Shown here piece after piece: positions 40,820 through 50,087 of a stretch of 64,000 nt of DNA. A program made the position numbers and the translations under genes. The stretch covers positions 21,135-85,134 of the forward strand of contig UQHS01000010.1 in assembly GCA_900540845.1 (NCBI GenBank). Reading direction: 5' to 3'. The stretch is from an uncultured Collinsella sp. (GTDB taxonomy: Bacteria > Actinomycetota > Coriobacteriia > Coriobacteriales > Coriobacteriaceae). Positions within the stretch are counted from its first letter, which is position 1. Each line of letters begins with the position of its first letter. Below the pieces are notes generated by a model. That model saw nothing but the letters and a program-made list of their open reading frames with translations. It was not told the DNA's origin and made no database searches.

Positions 40820-41647
40820 ATGAAGATGAACAAGTTCGGCGCCTTTGCCGCCACGGTCGCGATGACGGGCGCGCTGGCGCTCACCGGTTGCGGCGCGGAC
40901 GCTCCTGCCGCGGGCTCCGACAGCGCCGCCCCTGCCGCGGACGCACCGTACACCCTCGTCAATGAGGGGAAGCTAACCATCGGCACGTCCGCCGAGTACG
41001 AGCCGTTCGAGTACATGGAGGACGGCGAGTACAAGGGCTTCGACCTCGAGCTCGCCGCCGCTATCGCCGACGACCTGGGCCTTGAGCTGGAGATCGAGAA
41101 CGTCGACTTCGACACCATCATCCCCGGCATCGCCTCGGGCACGAAGTTCGACGCGGGCTTCGCCGCCATCACCGCGACGCCCGAGCGTGAGGAAGAGGTC
41201 GATTTTACCGATTCGTACTACATGGACGACCAGGCCATCGTCACGATGACCGACAACGCGGACATCACGGGTGACAACTACGCCGAGGCCCTGAACGTCG
41301 AGGGCGTTAAGATCGCCGTCCAGTCTGGATCCACCGCCGAGGCCTTCGCCAAGGAGAACTTCCCCAAGGCAACCCTCGTTCCGTTCAAGAACGCGACCGA
41401 CTGCTTTGCGGCCGTCCAGTCCGACCAGGCCGTGGCGCTCGTGACCAACCGCTCCGTCGCCGCCCAGCTTGTGGCGACCTCCTTCAGCAACGAGCAGATC
41501 ATCAAGCAGATCTCCACGGGCGAGGAGTACTCCATCGCGGTGAATAAGGACAACGCCGCGCTCACGGACGCCATCAACGAGTCGATCGCCAAGCTCACCG
41601 CCGACGGCACCGTCGACGAGCTTATGGAGAAGTACAACATCAAGTAA
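40820..41647 (+). CDS. Amino-acid ABC transporter substrate-binding lipoprotein
   Basis: The 275-residue lipoprotein has a signal and lipobox (AATVAMTGALALTGCGAD), an acidic/Ala linker, then a type 2 periplasmic-binding fold of the polar amino acid class (family 3): LTIGTSAEYEPFEYME, YKGFDLELAAAIADDL, VDFDTIIPGIASGTKFD, AAITATPEREEEVDF and VKIAVQSGSTAEAFA. ATG 40820 follows GGGAAGGGGAAACCC. It starts an operon with a permease and an ATPase; the amino acid is not predictable, although polar or basic amino acids are usual. Confidence 0.9.
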   Translation: MKMNKFGAFAATVAMTGALALTGCGADAPAAGSDSAAPAADAPYTLVNEGKLTIGTSAEYEPFEYMEDGEYKGFDLELAAAIADDLGLELEIENVDFDTIIPGIASGTKFDAGFAAITATPEREEEVDFTDSYYMDDQAIVTMTDNADITGDNYAEALNVEGVKIAVQSGSTAEAFAKENFPKATLVPFKNATDCFAAVQSDQAVALVTNRSVAAQLVATSFSNEQIIKQISTGEEYSIAVNKDNAALTDAINESIAKLTADGTVDELMEKYNIK

Positions 41648-41780
41648 CGCACATCGCCGTTCAACGTGAGCCCTTCCCGTGCAGGCGGGGAGGGCTCAAC
41701 TGGTATCTGGAGATGCCCGCTCCGGGCGCGTGCGCTGCAGGCGCGTGCGCGAAGAGCGCGGGCCGAGGAAGGGAAACACC

Positions 41781-43169
41781 ATGGAGAACACCGCACAACA
41801 CTGTGCGTCGGCGGGGCAATTGGCTCGGGGTCGCGTTGCGCCACGCCGCATGCGGTTCATGGCGCTGTGCTGCGTGCTGCTCGCGGCGCTGCTCACGGTA
41901 GGCACGGCGCCGCGGGCCGCCCAGGCGCTCGAGGTGGAAAAGCTGACGTGCCGCCCCAACGCGGACTCCGGCAGCGACGTGCTGGGCGGCGTCGAGACGC
42001 GCATCACCTGGGAGGTCCAGGCGGCCGCCGATGAGTCGATCGCCGGCCTTGCCCTCACCGTGCCCGAGGGCACGACGTTTTCTACCGAGGACTTGCGCGT
42101 GACGATGCTCTCGGGTGAGGACCTCATGGAGCGTGAGTTCATCGAGCCCGCGGTTGAGGTGGACGGCGAGACGCTCGCGCTAGAGTTTGCCGAGCCGGCG
42201 CCGACGGGGCGGTTCTTCCGCGTCGAGCTCTACGGCGTCGTGTTCCCCGCCGCAGGTGGCGAGATGCAGTGCGAGGGCGCCTGCACCCTGGCGGATGGAA
42301 CCGAGCTCGTCGTCGAGGGCATCCCCGTGGTCCAGGTCAAAGGCGTGACGCCGTTCGACCAGTTCAAGATGTTTCTTGAGGAGCAGCCCTGGGTCGAGGC
42401 GTGGAACTCCAATACGTTTTTGCGCCTCTTCTTCAACCCCGTGCTCATCGTGAGCAGTCTGCCCATCATCTTCGGCGGCTTTTTGATGTCGGTCGCCATC
42501 GTGATCGCGGCGTTCCCCCTGGCCATTCCATGCGGTTTCCTGCTTGCGCTCATGCGCATCGCCAAGTCGCGCATCCTGCGCGCCGTCGCGGGCGTCTACG
42601 TGAACCTCATCCGCGGCACGCCGGCGTTCCTGCAGATCTACATCGCCTTTTTTGGCCTGCCGCTCGCCGGCGTCAACATCGACAACTACACGCTCGGCGT
42701 TATCGTGATGGCGATGAACTCCGCGGCCTACCTGTGCGAGATTTTCCGCGCAGGCATTCAGTCCATCCCTGCGGGGCAAACCGAGGCGGCGCGGTCGCTG
42801 GGGATGAGCGCGTCCCAAACCATGGTCTCCATCATCATCCCCCAGACGTTCAGAAACGTGATCCCCACCCTGACCAGCGAGTTCATCCTGCTGTATAAAG
42901 ACACCTCACTGCTGGCCGCCGTGGGCGTCATGGAGATCGTGATGTACGCCAAGACCATCGTCGCCACCACCGGGTCGATTACGCCGTATGTGGTCGCAGC
43001 CCTGTTCTACTTGGTGGTCACGCTGCCGCTCGCCCGCGTGGTGAGCATGCTCGAGGCGCGCCTCACCGGCGCGACTGCCGGAACAAATGCGGGGCCGCAG
43101 GGCAAGAAGCCCGCCAAGAGCGCGGGCACGATGGTGCCCACGCCCGCCGACCATATCGCCAACCTGTAG
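41781..43169 (+). CDS. Amino-acid ABC permease with extra N-terminal extracytoplasmic domain
   Basis: The 462-residue protein has a signal/anchor (FMALCCVLLAALLTVGTA), about 130 residues of beta-rich extracytoplasmic domain (KLTCRPNADSGSDVLGGVET to GIPVVQVKGV) and a HisM/GlnP-type permease (FGGFLMSVAIVIAAFPLAIP, LIRGTPAFLQIYIAFFGLPL, IFRAGIQSIPAGQTEAARSL with the EAA loop, QTFRNVIPTLTSEFI, then further helices). Usual permeases of this class are 210-250 residues, so the beta domain is an addition, perhaps contacting the binding protein. ATG 41781 has GAGGAAGGG upstream. It lies between the binding-protein and ATPase genes of the same operon. Confidence 0.87.
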   Translation: MENTAQHCASAGQLARGRVAPRRMRFMALCCVLLAALLTVGTAPRAAQALEVEKLTCRPNADSGSDVLGGVETRITWEVQAAADESIAGLALTVPEGTTFSTEDLRVTMLSGEDLMEREFIEPAVEVDGETLALEFAEPAPTGRFFRVELYGVVFPAAGGEMQCEGACTLADGTELVVEGIPVVQVKGVTPFDQFKMFLEEQPWVEAWNSNTFLRLFFNPVLIVSSLPIIFGGFLMSVAIVIAAFPLAIPCGFLLALMRIAKSRILRAVAGVYVNLIRGTPAFLQIYIAFFGLPLAGVNIDNYTLGVIVMAMNSAAYLCEIFRAGIQSIPAGQTEAARSLGMSASQTMVSIIIPQTFRNVIPTLTSEFILLYKDTSLLAAVGVMEIVMYAKTIVATTGSITPYVVAALFYLVVTLPLARVVSMLEARLTGATAGTNAGPQGKKPAKSAGTMVPTPADHIANL

Positions 43170-43181
43170 GGAGTGTCCGAG

Positions 43182-43967
43182 ATGACCGAAATGAAGAGCG
43201 AGCCGATGGGCGCAGCGACGGGCGATGTCGCCCCCGATCAGCCCATCGTGCAGATTCACGGCCTTGAGAAGTCGTACGGGGACAACGTCGTCTTGCGCGG
43301 AATCGACCTGGATGTCCACCGTGGCGAGGTCGTCGTGGTGCTCGGCCCCTCGGGCTCCGGCAAGTCGACGATGCTGCGCTGCGTGAACCTCCTCGAGACC
43401 CCCACCTCGGGCTCCATCGTGATCGAGGGCGTGGACATCACCGGGAAGGGCGTGGACATCAACAAGGTGCGCTCGAGGCTGGGCATGGTGTTTCAGCAGT
43501 TCAACCTGTTCCCGCACCTGTCGGCAAAGCGAAACGTCATGATCGCGCAGCAGAAGGTCTTGAAGCGCAGCCGCGAGGAGGCCGAGCGCATCGCCGTGGA
43601 GGAGCTGACCAAAGTCGGGCTGGCCGACCGCGTTGACTTCATGCCCTCCCAGCTTTCCGGCGGCCAGCAGCAGCGCGTTGCCATCGCCCGCGCGCTGGCC
43701 ATGAACCCGCACGTCATGCTGTTTGACGAGGCCACGAGTGCGCTTGACCCCGAACTCGTGCGCGACGTCCTCGGGGTCATGCGCGATCTGGCGAGCGAGG
43801 GCATGACCATGATCGTGGTGACGCACGAGATGAAGTTCGCCCGCGACGTCGCCGACCGCGTGGTGTTCATGGACGGAGGGGTCATCGTGGAACAGGGCAC
43901 GCCCGAAGAGGTCTTCGATCACCCGAAGTCCGAGCGCACGAAGGACTTCCTGGGCCATATCGCCTAA
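43182..43967 (+). CDS. Amino-acid ABC transporter ATP-binding protein
   Basis: The 261-residue ATPase is of the polar amino acid (GlnQ/HisP) class: LGPSGSGKSTMLRCVNLLE, MVFQQFNLFPHLSAKRNVM (Q-loop), LSGGQQQRVAIARALAMNP, VMLFDEATSALDPE and VTHEMKFARDVADRV. The first 20 residues are an acidic extension. ATG 43182 has AGGGAG upstream; a GTG at 43173 overlaps that binding site and is unlikely. It is the third gene of the importer operon with the binding protein and fused-domain permease. Confidence 0.93.
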   Translation: MTEMKSEPMGAATGDVAPDQPIVQIHGLEKSYGDNVVLRGIDLDVHRGEVVVVLGPSGSGKSTMLRCVNLLETPTSGSIVIEGVDITGKGVDINKVRSRLGMVFQQFNLFPHLSAKRNVMIAQQKVLKRSREEAERIAVEELTKVGLADRVDFMPSQLSGGQQQRVAIARALAMNPHVMLFDEATSALDPELVRDVLGVMRDLASEGMTMIVVTHEMKFARDVADRVVFMDGGVIVEQGTPEEVFDHPKSERTKDFLGHIA

Positions 43968-44015
43968 GGGCGTTGGTGGTATCGTGTGGGGAGCTGAGCT
44001 TGGTAAAAAGGAGTC

Positions 44016-44846
44016 ATGGTGCTGCAAGTCGTCATTTCCCCCGCAAAACAGATGCAAGTCCGCGCCGACGCCTTCGCGCCGCGCGGGCTTCCACCGTTTC
44101 CCGCGAAGACGAGCCGCATCGTGCGGAAGCTGCGCCTCATCGAGCGCGAACGGGGCGCCGCCGGTCTCAAGGCCCTTTGGGGCGTGAACGACAAGCTCTT
44201 GGCCGAGAACATCGAGCGCCTTCACGGGTTCGAATGCGTCATGGACGAGTCGCAGCTCGACGACCCGCTCGTGGCGCGCCTGCTCACCCCCGCGATCTTT
44301 TCCTATGTGGGCATCCAGTACCGCAGCATGGCCCCCGAGGTGCTCGACCTCGATGCGCTCGATTGGCTGCAAGCCCACCTTTGGGTGCTGTCCGCCCTGT
44401 ATGGGTGCGTGCGGCCGTTTGACGCGGTTCAGCCGTACCGGCTCGAGATGGCGGCGAAGCTGGAGCTCGACGGCGAGCGGGGCCTCTACGCGTATTGGGG
44501 CGACGACATCGCGCGGGCCGTGTGCGCGGGCGATGCAGACGGCGACGGTGGGCCCGTCGCGGTCGTGAATTTGGCGAGCGTTGAGTACTCCAAGGCGGTC
44601 GTGCCCCATGTGCCCGAGGGCGTGCCGGTCATCACCTGCATCTTTGGAGAGGAGCTCCGCCGCGGCAAGCCCGTGCAGAGGGCCACTGCGAGCAAGATCG
44701 CGCGCGGCTCCATGGTTCGCTGGATGGCCGAGAACGCGGCGTGCGAGCCGGATGACCTCAAGCGGTTCGATATCGGCTACGCGTATGCGCCCGAGCTTTC
44801 AAGCGAGCGCGGCGACGAGCGGACGCTGGTGTTCATGAAGCGCTGA
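44016..44846 (+). CDS. yaaA: YaaA-family peroxide-stress protein (UPF0246)
   Basis: The 276-residue protein is a member of the YaaA/UPF0246 family: VVISPAKQMQVRADA, AIFSYVGIQYRSMAPEVLD, LWVLSALYGCVRPFDAVQPYRLEM, NLASVEYSKAV and SKIARGSMVRWMAENA. E. coli YaaA lowers free iron and protects DNA under peroxide stress. Length is slightly above the usual 255. ATG 44016 follows AAAAAGGAGTC. It stands alone, 48 bases after the importer operon, and ends before a strong hairpin at 44859-44894. Confidence 0.9.
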   Translation: MVLQVVISPAKQMQVRADAFAPRGLPPFPAKTSRIVRKLRLIERERGAAGLKALWGVNDKLLAENIERLHGFECVMDESQLDDPLVARLLTPAIFSYVGIQYRSMAPEVLDLDALDWLQAHLWVLSALYGCVRPFDAVQPYRLEMAAKLELDGERGLYAYWGDDIARAVCAGDADGDGGPVAVVNLASVEYSKAVVPHVPEGVPVITCIFGEELRRGKPVQRATASKIARGSMVRWMAENAACEPDDLKRFDIGYAYAPELSSERGDERTLVFMKR

Positions 44847-44858
44847 GTTTGAGCGTTG

Positions 44859-44894
44859 CGGGCCCCGCATCTCGTCGGTGAGGTGCGGGGCCCG
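44859..44894. terminator. Hairpin between convergent yaaA and alcohol dehydrogenase genes
   Basis: CGGGCCCCGCA (44859-44869) pairs perfectly with TGCGGGGCCCG (44884-44894) over a 14-nt loop, with CTC/GAG extending the stem inward. It serves yaaA on the plus strand and may serve the alcohol dehydrogenase on the minus strand, 50 bases after its stop. Confidence 0.7.
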
Positions 44895-44945
44895 ATTGCC
44901 TTGGATGCTCGGTTGTCGCGCTTGACGGATTGGCTCGATGCGCTG

Positions 44946-46187
44946 CTACAGGGCGCTTTCATAGATGGCGCGCGCGTCTTCGAGCCCGAGGGTCTGGAAG
45001 GTGCCAAACGACTCGCCCTTGTTGGCGCGCAGGCCGGCCAGCAGCCCGTCGATGTGGCTGGCGGATATGCCCAGCTCGCCGAGGGTCTCTGGCATGCCCA
45101 TCGAGCAGAAGAACGCCTGGAGCTCGTCGATGGTCGCCTCGACGGCGTCGTGGATGGCGCGCTCGGGCGTGATCTCTTCGTCGATGTCCGCGAGGTCGTC
45201 GACGAGAGGGTCGATCGGCTCGATGCCGAAAACCTCAGCGCCGAAGGTGAGGAAGCGCTCGGGGTGGCTTTCCCATACATAGCGCATCCATGCGGGGAAC
45301 ACGACCGCCAGGCCGGCGCCGTGCGTGATGCTCGTGTCGGCGGCGGAGAGCTCGTGCTCAAGCGCGTGGCACGTCCAATCTCCGTCGCGCTTGCCGGGGA
45401 TCCCGAGGCCGCATCCGGCGATGCCGTTGTGGGCGAGCGTGCCGATCCACATCAACTCGGCGCGCGCGTCGTAGTTCTCGGGGTCATCCATGACGACCTC
45501 GGCTGCGTCCATGGCGGCGCGGATGAGGCCGCACGCCAGGTTGTCGGTGGCGGCGACCGCGGGCTCGCCCGAGAAGAAGCGCTCCATGATGTGCGCGATC
45601 ATGTCGGTCACACCCGCAGCGGTTTGGTATGCGGGCAGCGTGAAGGTGAGCTTGGGGTCGAGAAACGAGATCTGCGGGCGGATGAGCTCGCTGGTGAGGC
45701 CGCGCTTAAAGCCGAGTTCGTCGTTGCTGATCACGCAGGAGTTCGAGCCCTCGGAGCCGGAGGCGGGGATGGTCACCACGGTGACGATGGGCAGGGCGCG
45801 CTCGGGTTGCGCCGCCCCCGTCCAGAAATCCCACGGGTCTCCCTCGCGCGTGGCGCCGAGCGCGATGGCCTTGGCGCAGTCCATGGCGGAGCCGCCACCC
45901 ACGGGCAGCACGACGTCGACGCGTTCGGCGCGGGCGAGCTCACAGCCCGTGCGCACCAGGCCGATCTCGGGGTTGGGACGTACGCCGCCAAGCTCGACGA
46001 AGGGGATGCCGGCGGCGTCGAGCGAGGACTTCACACGGTCGAGCGTCCCGGTGCGGACGACAGAGCCCTGGCCGTACACGATGAGCGCGCGGGTGAAGCC
46101 CGCCGCGGCGAGCTCGGCTCCCACCGAGTCGGTGACATCGCCGCCGAAGATGAACCTGGTGGGGGAGCAGAAGGTGAAGTTGTTCAT
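44946..46187 (-). CDS. Iron-containing alcohol dehydrogenase
   Basis: The 413-residue enzyme has an N-terminal dinucleotide domain (CSPTRFIFGGDVTDSVG, LPVGGGSAMDCAKAIALGA) and a C-terminal Fe-ligand helical domain (HALEHELSAADTSITHGAGLAVVFPAWMRYV), the group III Fe-ADH pattern closest to butanol dehydrogenases (BdhA). It likely reduces aldehydes with NAD(P)H during fermentation. ATG 46187 follows GGAAAGGACGCC. The LUD-domain gene at 46300 is 112 bases upstream on the same strand; a shared promoter is possible. The substrate is not certain. Confidence 0.92.
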   Translation of the reverse strand: MNNFTFCSPTRFIFGGDVTDSVGAELAAAGFTRALIVYGQGSVVRTGTLDRVKSSLDAAGIPFVELGGVRPNPEIGLVRTGCELARAERVDVVLPVGGGSAMDCAKAIALGATREGDPWDFWTGAAQPERALPIVTVVTIPASGSEGSNSCVISNDELGFKRGLTSELIRPQISFLDPKLTFTLPAYQTAAGVTDMIAHIMERFFSGEPAVAATDNLACGLIRAAMDAAEVVMDDPENYDARAELMWIGTLAHNGIAGCGLGIPGKRDGDWTCHALEHELSAADTSITHGAGLAVVFPAWMRYVWESHPERFLTFGAEVFGIEPIDPLVDDLADIDEEITPERAIHDAVEATIDELQAFFCSMGMPETLGELGISASHIDGLLAGLRANKGESFGTFQTLGLEDARAIYESAL

Positions 46188-46299
46188 GGCGTCCTTTCCT
46201 TGAGCTGTTGGTGCTCGGGGCGGGTGTCCTGCCGCCGAGGGCGAGCCGTTTGCCGGCCTCATCGCCGATGGCGCGCGACCGACGGGTGGTATCTCTGAG

Positions 46300-46938
46300 C
46301 TAGAATCCGAGGTCTTCGCCGACGAGCACGACGTGGATGCGCCCGGCGTGGCGCGAGTGGCGCGTGACGACCTCCTGACAGCACATGCAACCCTTCGCGT
46401 GGCAGTTGGCGCATGTTCCGGTGAGCTCGCAGGGCGTGCCGGTGTGGAGGCGCGCGGCGTTGAGCGGGCAGGTGGTGGTGTGGATGCGCTTGAAGCCACT
46501 CTCGACGTCTGCCACCACCTTGTTCATGCCGGCGATGACGCAAACGTGCTTGGGCCCGTGCAGCAGCAGGGCGAGGCGGTTGGCGTTGCCGTCGATGTTC
46601 ACCAGCTCGCCGTCGACCGTGATGGCGTTCGTGCCCATGACGAACCAATCGGCGCTCACCTGACGGCGCCACATCTCCTCCTGCTCTTCGGGCGTGGTCG
46701 CCTCCATGCGATCGATCATGGGATGACCGTCGGCCTCGAGTGCGGCTTTGATGCCGCTTTCGGTGAAGCTGACGCTGCCGCCCCATGTGACGCTCTGTCC
46801 TGGCTCCACAAGGCCACGCACGAGCTCGACGGCCTCTCGCGCCGTGTCACAGTAGTGTCCGGTCATGTTGCGCAGCGTGAGCTTCTTGATGATGGAGTTG
46901 GCCGTGGCGCGATGCGCCACCCGCTTGATGTCGTCCAT
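46300..46938 (-). CDS. LUD-domain protein (DUF162, lactate-utilisation-like)
   Basis: The 212-residue protein has the LUD fold of LutC/YkgG: VTWGGSVSFTESGIKAAL, DWFVMGTNAITVDGELVN, VCVIAGMNKVV. It ends with a Cys-rich stretch (CPLNAARLHTGTPC ... GTCANCHAKGCMCC) that could hold a metal or Fe-S cluster. The broader family is linked to lactate oxidation, but lone members in fermenters are uncharacterised; LutA and LutB are not here. ATG 46938 has AAGGAGGCCCC upstream. It is upstream of the alcohol dehydrogenase on the same strand. Confidence 0.85.
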   Translation of the reverse strand: MDDIKRVAHRATANSIIKKLTLRNMTGHYCDTAREAVELVRGLVEPGQSVTWGGSVSFTESGIKAALEADGHPMIDRMEATTPEEQEEMWRRQVSADWFVMGTNAITVDGELVNIDGNANRLALLLHGPKHVCVIAGMNKVVADVESGFKRIHTTTCPLNAARLHTGTPCELTGTCANCHAKGCMCCQEVVTRHSRHAGRIHVVLVGEDLGF

Positions 46939-47069
46939 GGGGCCTCCTTGAGGTGAGGGTGTGGGTGTCTGCGTAGACGCCTCCATTGTGGCACGAGCGT
47001 GCGCGCCGTGGGTACAATAGCGGCCAGTATGAATTGTTGTTTTCCACTCTCAACCTCGACGGAGGCGCC

Positions 47070-47792
47070 ATGGCGACACACGGGCAACCCGGCGCGGGCG
47101 AGCGCGCAGATGCCAAGGGGGCGGCGCCGCGGCATGGCGCGCTGCAGCGGCTCGGCACTCGGATGTACGAAAACAGGAGGCTGGTGATCGCCTCGGCATC
47201 CCTGCTCGTGTTTCTCGTCTTGCTGAGGCGCGTTCTCGCCGGGGAGATCCTGTCGTTTGACCACGCGGCCATCGCGCTCATGGTCGGGCACGTCCGCTCG
47301 GCGTGGCTGACGCCCGTCATGGTCGCCGTTTCCGCTACCGTCACGGCGGTCCCGCTGATCGCCTGTATCCTCGTCGTCGGCATCGCGGCGCGTTGCCGGG
47401 GCCTGCGCGGCATCGGCGTGTTTTGCGCGGTGAACCTCGCGGGCTCGACCCTTCTCAACCAGGCGCTCAAATTCGCCATCCAGCGCCCGCGCCCCGACGT
47501 CTCGTTGCGCCTCGTCGATATCGGCGGGTTCAGCTTCCCGTCCGGGCACTCGATGGCCGCCATGGCGTTTTTCGGCCTCGGCATATGGCTCGTCAGGCGC
47601 TATGTTGCCGATCCCCTCGTTCGCCGCCTGCTCATGGCGATGTTGGCGTTGATGACCGTGGCGGTTGGGTTTTCCCGCGTCTACCTCGGTGTCCATTACG
47701 CCTCTGACGTGCTTGGGGGCTTTTGCGCCTCGCTCATCTGGCTTGTGGTGTACACCAAGGTGGCGGGGCCGTTGCTGCCGGTGCGGCGCTGA
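47070..47792 (+). CDS. PAP2-family membrane phosphatase
   Basis: The 240-residue protein has about six helices and the three PAP2 motifs: KFAIQRPRP (K-x6-RP), FPSGHSMAAMAF (PSGH) and SRVYLGVHYASDVLGG (SR-x5-H-x3-D). It removes phosphate from phosphatidate, undecaprenyl pyrophosphate or similar lipids in the membrane. ATG 47070 is preceded by ACGGAGGCGCC. It is divergent from the LUD gene and monocistronic, 57 bases before the NAD synthetase gene. Lipid specificity is unknown. Confidence 0.9.
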   Translation: MATHGQPGAGERADAKGAAPRHGALQRLGTRMYENRRLVIASASLLVFLVLLRRVLAGEILSFDHAAIALMVGHVRSAWLTPVMVAVSATVTAVPLIACILVVGIAARCRGLRGIGVFCAVNLAGSTLLNQALKFAIQRPRPDVSLRLVDIGGFSFPSGHSMAAMAFFGLGIWLVRRYVADPLVRRLLMAMLALMTVAVGFSRVYLGVHYASDVLGGFCASLIWLVVYTKVAGPLLPVRR

Positions 47793-47849
47793 CACCGCGG
47801 GGCAGGTACAATATGGCGCAGCACACGATAGACGGGTTTGGAGGCTCGC

Positions 47850-50003
47850 ATGGACGCCCATAGGGATGAGTTGAAACTTGCAGGTCCCGACATGACGGGG
47901 ACGGATGCCGGGGATGGGTTTTTCCGTGTCGCCGCGGCGACGCCGCATGTCCGGGTGGGCGACGTGAGGGCCAACGCGGAGGCGATCCTCGCCTGCGTTC
48001 GCCGCGCGGCCGACGAGGGCGTGCGCGCCCTGGCGCTGCCTGAGCTCTGCCTCACCGGCTACACGTGCGCTGACCTTTTCCACGACCGGGCGCTGCTGCG
48101 TGCCTGTGAGCGCGCGCTCGCCTGGCTGCTCGACGAGACGCGCGCGCTTCCCGTGTTCTTCACGGTGGGTATGCCGTATGCGAGCGGCGAGAGCGTCTAC
48201 AACTGCGCCGCGTGCTGCTGCGCGGGGCAGCTGCTTGGCATGAGCGTCAAGAGCCATCTCCCCAATTATCGCGAGTTCTACGAGGGTCGCTGGTTCGCCC
48301 CGGCACCCACCGGCGTGCGGTATGCGACCCTTTCCGCCGCGCGCCAGGCGGTTCCGCTCGGCGCGGGGCTCGTGTATCGCTGCATGGACGAGGGCGCGCA
48401 GGACGTTGCCATCGGTGTCGAGATCTGCGAGGACCTGTGGGTCCCCAACCCGCCCTCCACGGCGATGGCGCTCGATGGCGGGGCGACCGTGATCTTGAAC
48501 CTCAGCGCCTCCGATGAGGTGATCGGCAAGTCCGCCTACCGCCGCGATCTCGTGTGCGGCCAATCCGCGAGGCTTTACTGTGCCTACGCGTACGCCAATG
48601 TGGGGGAGGGCGAGTCCACCACGGACCTCGTCTTCGCCGGCGAGAACCTCATCGCCGAGAATGGGTTGCTGCTCGCGCGCACCGAGCTGTTCACGCGCGA
48701 CATGGCGGTGGCCGACGTCGACCTCGACATGCTGATCGCCGAGCGTCGTCGCTCCAACACGTGGGCAAGCGCGCCTGTGGGCGACCCTGCGCATCACGAG
48801 GTGAGTTTCAGCTTCGGCGGCTTGGGCGGCATGCTCGATCCCGCCGTCGGCACGGGGTCCGGCTGCTCTGCCGTGTTCGCCACGGAGGACGCCCGCGAGG
48901 TTACCTCTGCACACCTTGTCGAGCTCTGCCTGGCGCCCGCGAGCGTCTACCCCATCACGCGCTCTGCTCTCGAGACCTCGCGTATCGCCCCGCGTACGCC
49001 GTTTGTGCCCGCAGGCGATGCGGAGCGCGCCGAGCGCTGTGAGACAATCTTCAACCTGCAGGCGGCCGGCCTCAAGACGCGCCTGGCGCACACCTTTACC
49101 AAGCATGCGGTGATCGGGCTTTCCGGCGGTCTCGACTCGACGCTCGCCCTGCTCGTCACCGTGCGCGCGTTCGACGCGCTGGGGCTGCCCCGCACCGGCA
49201 TCCACGCCGTGTCCATGCCGGGGTTTGGCACCACGAGTCGCACCAAGTCCAACGCCGAGCGCCTCGCCGAGCACCTCGGCGTCGATTTCCGCACGATCGC
49301 GATAGGCGACGCGGTGAGCCGGCATTTCGCCGACATCGGCCACGACCCGAACACGACCGACGTCACCTACGAAAACGCCCAGGCGCGCGAGCGCACGCAG
49401 ATCCTCATGGATCTCTCCAACGAGGTGGGCGGCTTCGTCATCGGCACGGGCGACCTTTCCGAGCTCGCGCTCGGATGGGCCACGTACAACGCCGACCACA
49501 TGAGCATGTACGGTGTGAATGCGGGCGTCCCCAAGACACTCGTGCGCCATCTGGTCGCCTATGCGGCGGACGCCTTTGGCGGCGAGACCGCAAGCACGCT
49601 GCGCGACGTGCTCGATACGCCTGTGTCACCCGAGCTTCTGCCGCCCACCGGCGATGGCGAGATCGCCCAGAAGACCGAAGACCTGGTGGGCCCGTATGAG
49701 CTGCACGACTTCTTCCTCTACCACATGCTTCGCCACGGGTTTGCGCCGGGCAAGATCTACCGCATGGCGTGCCGTACCTTCTGCGATTCCGCCGACGCCG
49801 GCGCCGCGTACGACGCCGTGACCATTCTGTACTGGCTGCGCACGTTCTACCGCCGGTTCTTCACCCAGCAGTTCAAGCGCAGCTGCCTGCCCGACGGCCC
49901 CAAGGTCGGCTCCGTGAGCGTGAGCCCCCGCGGCGATTGGCGCATGCCCAGCGACGCCAGCGCGGCGCTGTGGCTCGCCGAGATCGACAGCCTGAGCGCG
50001 TAA
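47850..50003 (+). CDS. nadE: Glutamine-dependent NAD+ synthetase
   Basis: The 717-residue protein joins a nitrilase-type glutaminase (Glu in LALPELCLTGYT, Lys in VKSHLPNYREFYE, Cys in IGVEICEDLWVP) to an NAD+ synthetase domain with the ATP-pyrophosphatase loop IGLSGGLDSTLALLV and GTGDLSELALGWATY. It is the final step of NAD+ synthesis, converting deamido-NAD using glutamine. The size is typical of actinobacterial NadE (about 660-720). TTTGGAGGCTCGC precedes ATG 47850; a TTG at 47838 is a weak alternative. A hairpin at 50013-50041 follows. It is probably monocistronic. Confidence 0.94.
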   Translation: MDAHRDELKLAGPDMTGTDAGDGFFRVAAATPHVRVGDVRANAEAILACVRRAADEGVRALALPELCLTGYTCADLFHDRALLRACERALAWLLDETRALPVFFTVGMPYASGESVYNCAACCCAGQLLGMSVKSHLPNYREFYEGRWFAPAPTGVRYATLSAARQAVPLGAGLVYRCMDEGAQDVAIGVEICEDLWVPNPPSTAMALDGGATVILNLSASDEVIGKSAYRRDLVCGQSARLYCAYAYANVGEGESTTDLVFAGENLIAENGLLLARTELFTRDMAVADVDLDMLIAERRRSNTWASAPVGDPAHHEVSFSFGGLGGMLDPAVGTGSGCSAVFATEDAREVTSAHLVELCLAPASVYPITRSALETSRIAPRTPFVPAGDAERAERCETIFNLQAAGLKTRLAHTFTKHAVIGLSGGLDSTLALLVTVRAFDALGLPRTGIHAVSMPGFGTTSRTKSNAERLAEHLGVDFRTIAIGDAVSRHFADIGHDPNTTDVTYENAQARERTQILMDLSNEVGGFVIGTGDLSELALGWATYNADHMSMYGVNAGVPKTLVRHLVAYAADAFGGETASTLRDVLDTPVSPELLPPTGDGEIAQKTEDLVGPYELHDFFLYHMLRHGFAPGKIYRMACRTFCDSADAGAAYDAVTILYWLRTFYRRFFTQQFKRSCLPDGPKVGSVSVSPRGDWRMPSDASAALWLAEIDSLSA

Positions 50004-50012
50004 TCGCTATCG

Positions 50013-50046
50013 CCAGCCACGCCGGTGCGCGTCGTGGCTGGTTTGT
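50013..50046 (+). terminator. Terminator after nadE
   Basis: CCAGCCACG (50013-50021) pairs perfectly with CGTGGCTGG (50033-50041), followed by TTTGTC. The loop is 11 nt. Confidence 0.65.
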
Positions 50047-50087
50047 CATGCTCTCGTGACCCTGCTTCGCCGCGCGCGGGAGGGGCG

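Noticed and set aside
42906..44609. A 567-codon minus-strand frame opposite the ABC ATPase and yaaA
   Set aside because: Antisense shadow; ATPase motifs on the plus strand are complete.
46863..49550. An 895-codon minus-strand frame opposite PAP2 and nadE
   Set aside because: Shadow of well-supported plus-strand genes; no start signal and composition typical of antisense frames.
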